Shown here: one piece after another, positions 9,454 through 15,656 of the stretch | Layout: the number at the start of each line of letters is the position of its first letter | Position numbering within the stretch: the stretch's first letter is position 1 | Assembly (NCBI GenBank): GCA_036274595.1 | Contig: DASUFL010000133.1 | Location: 1 to 18,620, forward strand | Source: WS-9 sp036274595 | GTDB lineage: Bacteria; Eisenbacteria; RBG-16-71-46; SZUA-252 | Direction of reading: 5' to 3' | Length of the DNA: 18,620 nt | Position numbers and translations under genes: made by a program | The notes under the pieces: generated by a model | What the model saw: the letters and a program-made list of their open reading frames with translations, nothing else | Told to the model about the DNA's origin: nothing | Database searches by the model: none

Positions 9454-9983
9454 GTTCCGTTCTCCGAAGTCGCGTGGAGCGGGATCGTCCCTGGGGTCGG
9501 CGAGCCCGTGTGAAATCCGGCAACGAGCGCCGGCTCTCGCGTCATGCCGTGATCCACAGGGCAGTGCGGACAATCGTCCTGCGTCGTGCGCGGCGGCCGG
9601 CACTCCTGGCAGGCGCCCAGGTACTCGAGCGATCCCTTGAGCTCGCGCTCGAGCGCCTGGTACCGCACGATCGCCTGCTTGGTCTCGGCCAGGCGCTTCT
9701 CGAAGATCTCCCGGATCCGGTTCATCGCATCCGGGCCATAACGCGTGCTTCGCCAGGCCCGAAGCAGCGCCTGGATTTCGTGAAGTGAGAAACCGCTGTC
9801 CTGGAGAAGCTCGATCCAGCGGATCCGGGTCTCGGCCGTGTCGTCGTAGAGGCGAAAGCCGCCCTGCGACCGCGCGGTCGGGCTCAGGAGCCCCAGCTCC
9901 TCATAGAGATGGAGCGCGCGGACCGATTTCCCGGTCCGGCGCGCGAGATCGCCGATCTTCAGAAGCTTGCTCATCGATTCCAA
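9450..9983 (-). CDS. MerR-family regulator with C-terminal Cys4 motif, heading the SUF operon
   Basis: A 177-residue MerR-type DNA-binding protein. The winged helix-turn-helix is at residues 8-50 (IGDLARRTGKSVRALHLYEE, then GGFRLYDD), followed by a dimerisation helix at about 85-120. A cysteine cluster follows: Cys125, Cys128, Cys138 and Cys141 (CQEC and CPHC), which could bind Fe-S, zinc or another metal. It is not the SoxR spacing (C-x2-C-x-C-x5-C). The last 30 residues look disordered. The start is TTG at 9983 (10 bases after AGGAGG) or ATG at 9974. Its stop overlaps the start of the A-type carrier, so it belongs to the operon. I infer autoregulation and control of Fe-S biogenesis; copper or other metal sensing is an alternative. 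Confidence 0.88.
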   Translation of the reverse strand: MESMSKLLKIGDLARRTGKSVRALHLYEELGLLSPTARSQGGFRLYDDTAETRIRWIELLQDSGFSLHEIQALLRAWRSTRYGPDAMNRIREIFEKRLAETKQAIVRYQALERELKGSLEYLGACQECRPPRTTQDDCPHCPVDHGMTREPALVAGFHTGSPTPGTIPLHATSENGT

Positions 9984-9993
9984 GTCTCGCTGC

Positions 9994-9999
9994 CCTCCT
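9994..9999 (-). promoter_or_regulatory. Ribosome binding site of the MerR gene
   Basis: AGGAGG on the minus strand, 10 bases from a TTG and 19 from an ATG in the same frame. The spacing favours the TTG. It lies almost at the predicted transcription start, so the leader would be very short. Confidence 0.5.
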
Positions 10000-10004
10000 A
10001 CCGG

Positions 10005-10034
10005 ATCGTACCCTTACGCGCACGTAAGAGTCCA
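10005..10034 (-). promoter_or_regulatory. MerR-type promoter and operator of the SUF operon
   Basis: On the minus strand a -35-like TGGACT (10029-10034) and a -10-like TACGAT (10005-10010) are 18 bases apart. The spacer contains a perfect dyad CTTACG-N4-CGTAAG (10013-10028), extending with one mismatch to AC and GT on either side. A dyad in an overlong spacer is the hallmark of promoters activated by MerR proteins, and the next gene encodes one. Both hexamers match the sigma-70 consensus at 4 of 6 positions. Confidence 0.7.
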
Positions 10035-10235
10035 GGGAAATGAAGCCCCTTGGGTGGCATCGCCCACCCGGCCGCCTGGCGGGCCTACGAGGTTGTAACA
10101 ATTTGGGTTATCGGTGGACTCTCCCCTAGGAGACCATGCATCCCAAGGGAACAACGGAGGGTCGCCTGGTGTCCCCCCAGACATCCCTCTGTATTGGATG
10201 GGGTGGCCGGTCCTAACGATCCTAGGAGGTGCCCT
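10035..10235 (+). other. Structured spacer upstream of the cupredoxin gene
   Basis: About 200 bases between the MerR promoter and the divergent cupredoxin gene. I see a hairpin GGGTGG/CCACCC (10052-10069), followed at once by a GC-rich second hairpin (about 10070-10085) and a CATCC/GGATG pair further on. A 26-codon ATG ORF (10136-10216) has AGGAG three bases upstream. CCTAGGAG occurs twice, about 100 bases apart, ahead of this ATG and ahead of the cupredoxin TTG. I could not match the region to a known riboswitch class. A plus-strand promoter is not obvious. Confidence 0.35.
10224..10229 (+). promoter_or_regulatory. Ribosome binding site fixing the cupredoxin TTG start
   Basis: AGGAGG lies six bases before a TTG at 10236. 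No other start in frame near the signal peptide has a comparable site, so this decides the start. Confidence 0.75.
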
Positions 10236-10637
10236 TTGCGTCGAGCTCCCCGAATCCCCGGCATCACGACCCTTCTCACCGCGCTGCTCGCGGTCCTCGC
10301 CTTGAGCGGCTTGAGCTGTGGCGGCGACGACAAGAACCCGACGAATCCCGGCGGTGGTGGAGGCGGGGCTGACGTCACGATCACGATCAATGGGATGAAC
10401 GGGTCCAACTCCTACTCCCCCAGCCCCGACACCGTGACCGTGGGCCAGACCGTCGCGTGGCACAACGCCGACGCCACGACCCACACCGCGACCGCGAATG
10501 GCGGGGGGTTCAACACGGGGAACATCGGCGGGGGAAGCACCAGCGCGGCCATCACGATGAGCACGGCCGGCCCCTTCCCCTACCACTGCTCGATCCATCC
10601 AACGATGACCGGAACGCTGGTCGTCGTGGTGCCCTAG
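10236..10637 (+). CDS. Plastocyanin-like blue-copper protein, probable lipoprotein
   Basis: A 133-residue exported cupredoxin. Residues 1-27 form a signal peptide with arginines then a leucine/alanine-rich core. Cys28 (SGLSC-GGDD) is a plausible lipidation site, although Gly at -3 is a poor lipobox fit. A glycine-rich linker (about 38-45) leads to the copper domain. Ligands: His83 in DATTHTATA, and Cys118, His121 and Met124 in YHCSIHPTMTG, the type 1 copper arrangement. Family knowledge suggests periplasmic or surface electron transfer. The start is TTG, supported by AGGAGG. The gene ends four bases from the stop of the convergent acyl-CoA reductase gene. Its electron partner is not in the window. 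Confidence 0.88.
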   Translation: MRRAPRIPGITTLLTALLAVLALSGLSCGGDDKNPTNPGGGGGGADVTITINGMNGSNSYSPSPDTVTVGQTVAWHNADATTHTATANGGGFNTGNIGGGSTSAAITMSTAGPFPYHCSIHPTMTGTLVVVVP

Positions 10638-10641
10638 CGGG

Positions 10642-12129
10642 TCAGCGGCGACGGATTCCCGCGGCACGAAGCCTGCGGCGGATCGCTCCGGGAGCCTTGG
10701 CCGGCCCCGAAGTCCCGCCCACCTGATCCACGGTCGTCCACGTGACGAAGGGGAGTAGCCGGGGCAAGCCGCCGTGCGTGCCCCACGGGACGGGGTTCTG
10801 GAGCGAGCCCACCGCCGCGATCCTCGGGATCCCGAGGTCGGCGAAGCGCGCCGCGAGCTTCAAGCGCTCCGGCCCCCTCGCCTCGAGTCCCAGCGCCTCG
10901 ATCGATCGCGCCGCCGGAGCGAGCACGCGCGCGACCTCGTCCGGCCCGTCGACCGCATGCACGCGGATCGTACGCCGGGTGGGCCCCGGCTCGAAGCGGG
11001 CGCGGTCGTCCACGATGACGGTCCAGGCAGTCGAGCCGGGCGATTCGAGCACGCGCGTCACCGTCGCGATGCCGGCGGATTCGAAGCGCGCCTGGGCCCG
11101 GGCGAGCTGAACCCCCGCGGCTTCCTCCTCTTCCGCGACCACGGGGGGCAGATCCTTCGACGCCTCCTCGAGCGCGGCGGCGAGCGCCTCCCCGAATTTT
11201 TCCGGCGACACCTGCCCCCGCCGCTCCACGTAGAACGCGTGCGGTGACAGGCAGCCGTCCTGGTCGTACATCGAGACGTCGTGGGCGGCCCGCGCGGCAA
11301 GGCCGCGAATTCCCGCGAACGTGAGCGCGCGCCGCTCGACGTAGCCAACCGAGACCTTGGGTCCGTGAAGCACGACCGATGCCCCCGGCATCGCTTGGCG
11401 ACCCACGCTGCCCACCGCCTCCTCGCCGCCGAACGCGAGCACGGCGGGCGCTGCCGAGAGCGCGGTGCGGTCGAGCCCGCCCGTTCCTCCCTTCCACCAC
11501 ACGACCGCGAGGCACGCGCCCAGCTTCTCGTCCACCTCGGCGATGGTCCGCGCGAGGAGCGGCGCGAAGAGCGGCTCGCGCGCGGAGGTCTTCCCGAGGA
11601 GCGCCGCCTTGAGGACGAGTGCCGAGTAGATCGGCCAGACGGGGAGCGTCGGCACGTTGCCGGCATAGATCTGGAGCATCCACTCGGGCCCGCGCGCGCG
11701 GCGGACCGTGCCCCGGACACCCTCCGCGGGGCGATCGAGCACCTGCACGGATCCCAGCTCCGTCACGATCCAGCGACTGAGACCGTTGCGCGCCAGCGGC
11801 TGGAAGGCGTCGTCGATCGAGCGGTCGAGCATGGCTGCGGTGAATCGCCCGAAGGTCGCGAGCGACTCGACCGCCTCGCGGCGCGCCGGGTCCTTCCGAT
11901 CGAGGAACCGCCGGGTCACCTTGTCGAGCGAGCGGAGGACCTCCTGGATGGGGCGCGCGGCCAGGTTCGTCCCGCGCGCCTCGCGCAGGACCTCGATCCA
12001 GCGGAGCAGGTCCTCGTTCTGGACGACCGGGAGGTGGAGATCGAGCGCCTCGTGCGCGGGGCCGAAGCGCTGGACCGTGGTCTCGAGCCCCTCCTCGAGG
12101 CCAAGCGGAAGGTAGAAGGCGGGATTCAC
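10642..12129 (-). CDS. LuxC-type acyl-CoA/acyl-protein reductase
   Basis: A 495-residue member of the LuxC acyl-CoA reductase family. Family members reduce an acyl thioester to the fatty aldehyde using NADPH. The catalytic cysteine is Cys293 in MYDQDGCLSPHAF, equivalent to the LuxC active-site cysteine. The Rossmann-like region contains IYAGNVPTLPVWPIYSAL (about 154-171). The start is GTG at 12129, with GAGGAGGAG upstream, and it overlaps the LuxE-type stop (GTGA), so the two subunits are coupled as in the lux reductase complex. No luxA, luxB or luxD genes are present, so bioluminescence is not indicated. The physiological acyl substrate is unknown. Confidence 0.9.
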   Translation of the reverse strand: MNPAFYLPLGLEEGLETTVQRFGPAHEALDLHLPVVQNEDLLRWIEVLREARGTNLAARPIQEVLRSLDKVTRRFLDRKDPARREAVESLATFGRFTAAMLDRSIDDAFQPLARNGLSRWIVTELGSVQVLDRPAEGVRGTVRRARGPEWMLQIYAGNVPTLPVWPIYSALVLKAALLGKTSAREPLFAPLLARTIAEVDEKLGACLAVVWWKGGTGGLDRTALSAAPAVLAFGGEEAVGSVGRQAMPGASVVLHGPKVSVGYVERRALTFAGIRGLAARAAHDVSMYDQDGCLSPHAFYVERRGQVSPEKFGEALAAALEEASKDLPPVVAEEEEAAGVQLARAQARFESAGIATVTRVLESPGSTAWTVIVDDRARFEPGPTRRTIRVHAVDGPDEVARVLAPAARSIEALGLEARGPERLKLAARFADLGIPRIAAVGSLQNPVPWGTHGGLPRLLPFVTWTTVDQVGGTSGPAKAPGAIRRRLRAAGIRRR

Positions 12130-13226
12130 GCTCGGCGCTCCTCCTCGAGGAATCGTTCAAAGGTCAGGGAGCAACCGCGCGCTTCGGCCCCGGTGAGCCG
12201 TCCCTCGAGGAAGAGCCGGCCGTCGCGGATCGTCCCGAGGTCTTCGGTCTGCACGGCGAACGGCGTCTCGAAGTTGGCCAGGTCGTAGTGAACGAGGAGA
12301 CCCCGCGCGCCTTCGGACTGCTCCTTCATTGTTTCAGGATCGAGCACCCGGGTCCTCACCCACGGCGGGATCGTCTTTCCCGGCAGGGCGGGACGGCCCT
12401 CGGTGTGGGCCCTCAAGGAATCGTCGTAGAACTGACTCGCGAGCTCGGCCATACCGTACTCATTTACCAGATGCGTCGGGGGAATGCCCAGTGATCCCTC
12501 GATCATTCGTTCGATTTCTTCACGCGTGAACTCCGCGCGCAGCCCCTTCGCGCCCCCCGTGTCCATCACGCGCGATCCCGGGGGCAGCGCGAAGCGGTGG
12601 CCCGCTGCCTGGAGGCGCTCGCCGTAGGCGGCGAGGAGGAGGGTCGTGCCGAGAACGAGCAGCGGCGTCCCTTCGGACACGGCAGCCTCGAGCGTCCGAT
12701 CCGCGAGATCCCAGTCGGGGTTGCCGTCGCGCACGATCCACACGCCGCTACGCGCGAGCTTCGTCACCACGTGATCGCACATGTACCAGAGGGAGGAGTG
12801 CGGCGCTTCGATCCGCGTGGGCCCGAATACGACGGCCGGCATCACGGCGCCGTCGGGTAGGAGATGTCGGCGAAAGGACTCGAGCAAGGACGCGTCGTAG
12901 AGGCTGGTATCGCTGAGCCGCACGCGACCCGGTCGGGAGATGGTCGTGCCACTCGTTTCGAACACAACAAGCTCCGAACCGGGTGGTCCCATGGTGAGAT
13001 CGTGCGATTTGAACGCCGATGCCGGGACCGGCGGAATGTCCTGCCACTGGCGCAGGGTCGTGAATCTGACTCCTAGGTGCGCGACATAGGCGTCGTACGG
13101 CGCGATCCGCGGCACCTGACCGACAAAGCGCCCTCTGGCGAGCTTGGCGAAGCGCTCCTCCCACTCATCTCGGTCGCACGCCTCCCATCCGGCGTAGCTG
13201 AGCCATAGGTGTGTGCCAGGGCTCAT
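12126..13226 (-). CDS. LuxE-type acyl-protein synthetase (ATP-dependent acyl activation)
   Basis: A 366-residue member of the LuxE/PaaK-like adenylate-forming family. The ATP-binding block is ETSGTTISRPGRV (residues 90-102). VNEYGMAELASQFYDD (254-269) matches the conserved glutamate region. Cys352 in ARGCSLTFERFL matches the C-terminal cysteine that receives the acyl group in LuxE. It would activate a fatty acid as acyl-AMP and pass it to the LuxC partner. I chose ATG 13226 because it overlaps the LOG-gene stop (ATGA). A GTG at 13235 preceded by GGAG would add three residues and cannot be excluded. Length and termini are normal for LuxE. Confidence 0.9.
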   Translation of the reverse strand: MSPGTHLWLSYAGWEACDRDEWEERFAKLARGRFVGQVPRIAPYDAYVAHLGVRFTTLRQWQDIPPVPASAFKSHDLTMGPPGSELVVFETSGTTISRPGRVRLSDTSLYDASLLESFRRHLLPDGAVMPAVVFGPTRIEAPHSSLWYMCDHVVTKLARSGVWIVRDGNPDWDLADRTLEAAVSEGTPLLVLGTTLLLAAYGERLQAAGHRFALPPGSRVMDTGGAKGLRAEFTREEIERMIEGSLGIPPTHLVNEYGMAELASQFYDDSLRAHTEGRPALPGKTIPPWVRTRVLDPETMKEQSEGARGLLVHYDLANFETPFAVQTEDLGTIRDGRLFLEGRLTGAEARGCSLTFERFLEEERRA

Positions 13227-13756
13227 CGAGTCCACGCGATCTCCGCCGCCTCTATGGGTGTGCGCGCGACACGCACGAGCTTCCGCGCCTGCTCGCCGAA
13301 CTCGAAGCGGTGGTCGAGGAGGTCGAGCAGCTCGCCCCACACCTCGCCCAAGAGCACGAGACGATCCGGTGCGTCCTTCCGTCCATGGAGGAGAAGGGTC
13401 CACACCCAGAAGAGCTCGTTCATGGTCCCGATCCCGCCGGGAAGGACGACTGCGCCGCGGGCGCCTTGCAGGAGGCACTGAACCCGGACGTGAAGGTCCG
13501 GTGCCTCCTGGACCTCCGTGAGGTCGAGACAGGGCGTCCGCACCGCGGCGAACCACTCGATCGTGCAGCCCACCACGCGCACCCCGCCCTCCTTCCCGCC
13601 GGCCGCCACCGCCTCCATGACGCCGCCGTATCCGCCGCAGCGGATCTCGGCGCCGAGACGGGCCAGCTCGCGGCCGAGCTCGCGGGCGGCGCGGTAGGTG
13701 GGGGACGAGGGCAGCGCCTGGCTGCTGCCGAAGACCGCGACGGCATCCCGTTTCAT
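13223..13756 (-). CDS. LOG-family protein (TIGR00725-like, phosphoribohydrolase fold)
   Basis: A 177-residue Rossmann-like protein. CGGYGGVMEAV (residues 40-50) and LPGGIGTMNELFWVW (105-119) match the nucleotide-binding and PGGxGTxxE signatures of the LOG family, once called lysine decarboxylases. Characterised members remove the base from nucleoside 5'-monophosphates, for example cytokinin riboside phosphates, but many are untested. The ATG at 13756 has no Shine-Dalgarno sequence and lies six bases after a TATACT box, suggesting leaderless translation. It heads the LuxE-LuxC gene pair with an ATGA overlap and is divergent from nadE. The open frame upstream to 14818 is an antisense shadow of nadE. 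Confidence 0.87.
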   Translation of the reverse strand: MKRDAVAVFGSSQALPSSPTYRAARELGRELARLGAEIRCGGYGGVMEAVAAGGKEGGVRVVGCTIEWFAAVRTPCLDLTEVQEAPDLHVRVQCLLQGARGAVVLPGGIGTMNELFWVWTLLLHGRKDAPDRLVLLGEVWGELLDLLDHRFEFGEQARKLVRVARTPIEAAEIAWTR

Positions 13757-13762
13757 GGCCAC

Positions 13763-13768
13763 AGTATA
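13763..13768 (-). promoter_or_regulatory. Candidate -10 box of the LOG-luxE-luxC operon
   Basis: TATACT on the minus strand, five of six matches to TATAAT, six bases before the ATG. Transcription would start at or next to the ATG. No good -35 element is visible. Confidence 0.45.
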
Positions 13769-13819
13769 AGGTCGGGATGCGCTCCCGGCGCCCGCCAGAA
13801 CCGGGCCGATCGTGATACC

Positions 13820-15604
13820 ATGGAGCGCGTGAACGCCAAGCTGGCGGCCGGCCGGAGCCGCTCCTCCCGCGTCGTTCGAATCGCCCTGGCCCAGATCAAC
13901 ACAACGGTCGGGGACCTGCCCGGAAACTCCAAGCGGGTGCTCGAGTTCCTGGACCGCGCCCGGGGCCTGGGGGCCGAGATCGTGGCCTTCCCCGAGCTTA
14001 CGCTGACCGGCTATCCGCCCGAGGACCTCCTCTTCCGGCCCGAGTTCATCGACCAGAACATGGCCGCGCTCGACGAGGTCGTGCGCGCGACCAAGGGCAT
14101 CACCGCCATCGTCGGCTTCGCCGAGCGCGCCGGGGATCTCTACAACTCGGCCGCCATCGCGCACGACGGCGAGATCGCGGGGGTCATCCGGAAAGCACAT
14201 CTCCCGAACTATTCCGTCTTCGACGAGTTCCGCTACTTCCGCCCCGGACGCAATCCCTTCGTCTTGAAACGCGGGCCGCTCACCTTCGGCGTGAACATCT
14301 GCGAAGACATCTGGCTCCCGTCCAATCCGACCCAGCTCGCGGTCTACGGCGACGCCGAGCTCGTGATCAACCTGTCCAGCTCCCCGTTCCACATGGGCAA
14401 GAGCGTCGCGCGCGACCGCATGCTCGCGACGCGCGCCATGGACGGCGTGTCGCTGGTCGCGTTCGTGAACACGGTGGGCGGGCAGGACGAGCTCGTCTTC
14501 GACGGCAACAGCCGGGTCTTCGGGCCGCGCGGCGAATGTCTCGCCCGCGCGAAGGCGTTCGAGGAGGACCTGGTCGTGATCGATCTCGACCTGGACCAGG
14601 TCTTCAGCGCGCGGCTCAAGGATCCCCGCTCGCGCGAGATGTCGCAGCGCGAGGATGCGGGGTCGCCGCTTCCACTCGTGGAGCTGAGCCCCATGGCCGA
14701 GCCCGAGCGGAAGAAGATCGACACGCGCCCCGCGCGAACGCCCGAGGGCCCGGAAGAGATCTACGAGGCGCTCGTGCTCGGGACGCGCGACTACGTCCGG
14801 AAGAACGATTTCAGCCACGTTCTATTGGGCCTGAGCGGCGGCATCGATTCGGCGCTCACGGCATCGATCGCGGTCGATGCGCTCGGCGCATCGTCGGTCA
14901 CCGGCGTGTTCATGCCTTCGCCGTTCACCGCGATGGAGAGCGGCACGGACGCGGATGCGCTCGCGAAGAATCTCGGCGTCCAGATCCTCACGCTCCCGAT
15001 CGAGGAGGAGATGGAGGCCTTCAAGAAGGCGCTCGCACCCGTCTTCTCCGGCATGCCCGAGGACGTGACCGAGGAAAATCTCCAGTCGCGAATTCGAGGC
15101 AATGTGCTCATGGCGCTCTCCAACAAGTTCGGCTGGCTCCTCCTCACGACCGGCAACAAGAGCGAATACTCGGTCGGCTACGCCACGCTCTACGGCGACA
15201 TGGCGGGCGGGTTCGCGGTGCTGAAGGACGTGCCGAAGACTCTCGTCTTCGACCTGGCGCGGCATCGGAACGCGGCGGCGGGATCGAAGGGTTGGATCCC
15301 CGAGCGCACGATCACCCGCGAGCCGACTGCGGAATTGCGACCGGGACAAAAGGATACCGACTCCCTTCCGCCGTACGACGTGCTCGACCCCATCTTGAAG
15401 GCGTACGTCGAGGAGGACTGGGAGGTGGAGCGGATCGTCGCGATGGGCTACGATCGTGCCCTCGTCCAGCGCGTCGTGCGCATGGTCGACCGGGCGGAAT
15501 ACAAGCGCCGTCAGGCGCCTCCAGGCATCCGGATCACCCCGCGAGCCCTCGGCAAGGATCGCCGGCTGCCCATCACCAACCGCCACCAGCCGTGGCGGGA
15601 CTGA
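13820..15604 (+). CDS. nadE: Glutamine-dependent NAD+ synthetase
   Basis: A 594-residue two-domain enzyme that amidates deamido-NAD+ to NAD+ with ammonia from glutamine. The N-terminal nitrilase-like glutaminase has Glu59 (FPELTLTGYPPEDLL), Lys125 (IRKAHLPNY) and Cys161 (VNICEDIW). The C-terminal synthetase has the ATP-pyrophosphatase loop SGGIDS (339-344) and the TTGNKSEYSVGYATLYGD block (443-460). I chose ATG 13820; GTG 13829 is an alternative. Neither has a convincing Shine-Dalgarno sequence. The first 18 residues are a basic extension before the normal RIALAQIN start. It is divergent from the LOG operon by 63 bases and 52 bases ahead of the PEPCK gene. Confidence 0.96.
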   Translation: MERVNAKLAAGRSRSSRVVRIALAQINTTVGDLPGNSKRVLEFLDRARGLGAEIVAFPELTLTGYPPEDLLFRPEFIDQNMAALDEVVRATKGITAIVGFAERAGDLYNSAAIAHDGEIAGVIRKAHLPNYSVFDEFRYFRPGRNPFVLKRGPLTFGVNICEDIWLPSNPTQLAVYGDAELVINLSSSPFHMGKSVARDRMLATRAMDGVSLVAFVNTVGGQDELVFDGNSRVFGPRGECLARAKAFEEDLVVIDLDLDQVFSARLKDPRSREMSQREDAGSPLPLVELSPMAEPERKKIDTRPARTPEGPEEIYEALVLGTRDYVRKNDFSHVLLGLSGGIDSALTASIAVDALGASSVTGVFMPSPFTAMESGTDADALAKNLGVQILTLPIEEEMEAFKKALAPVFSGMPEDVTEENLQSRIRGNVLMALSNKFGWLLLTTGNKSEYSVGYATLYGDMAGGFAVLKDVPKTLVFDLARHRNAAAGSKGWIPERTITREPTAELRPGQKDTDSLPPYDVLDPILKAYVEEDWEVERIVAMGYDRALVQRVVRMVDRAEYKRRQAPPGIRITPRALGKDRRLPITNRHQPWRD

Positions 15605-15626
15605 CACCGTGACGATCACCCGTGAA

Positions 15627-15640
15627 CCTTCGCGTGAAGG
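15627..15640 (+). repeat. Small hairpin before the PEPCK gene
   Basis: CCTTC-GCGT-GAAGG forms a five-pair hairpin whose right arm overlaps the purine-rich run GAAGGGGGG (15636-15644), the probable ribosome site for the next gene. It could lower translation, but it is small and may be chance. Confidence 0.3.
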
Positions 15641-15656
15641 GGGGCAGCGCAATCCG

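Noticed and set aside
10040..10235. Known riboswitch (c-di-GMP, TPP, cobalamin) in the cupredoxin leader
   Set aside because: Hairpins exist, but the conserved core sequences of these classes are absent by eye.
10642..13226. Bioluminescence operon
   Set aside because: LuxC and LuxE homologues are present, but there are no luciferase subunits, LuxD or LuxG, so light production is not supported.
13757..14818. Upstream extension of the LOG frame antisense to nadE
   Set aside because: It is a mirror of the glutaminase coding region. The LOG domain begins at MKRDAVAVFG.
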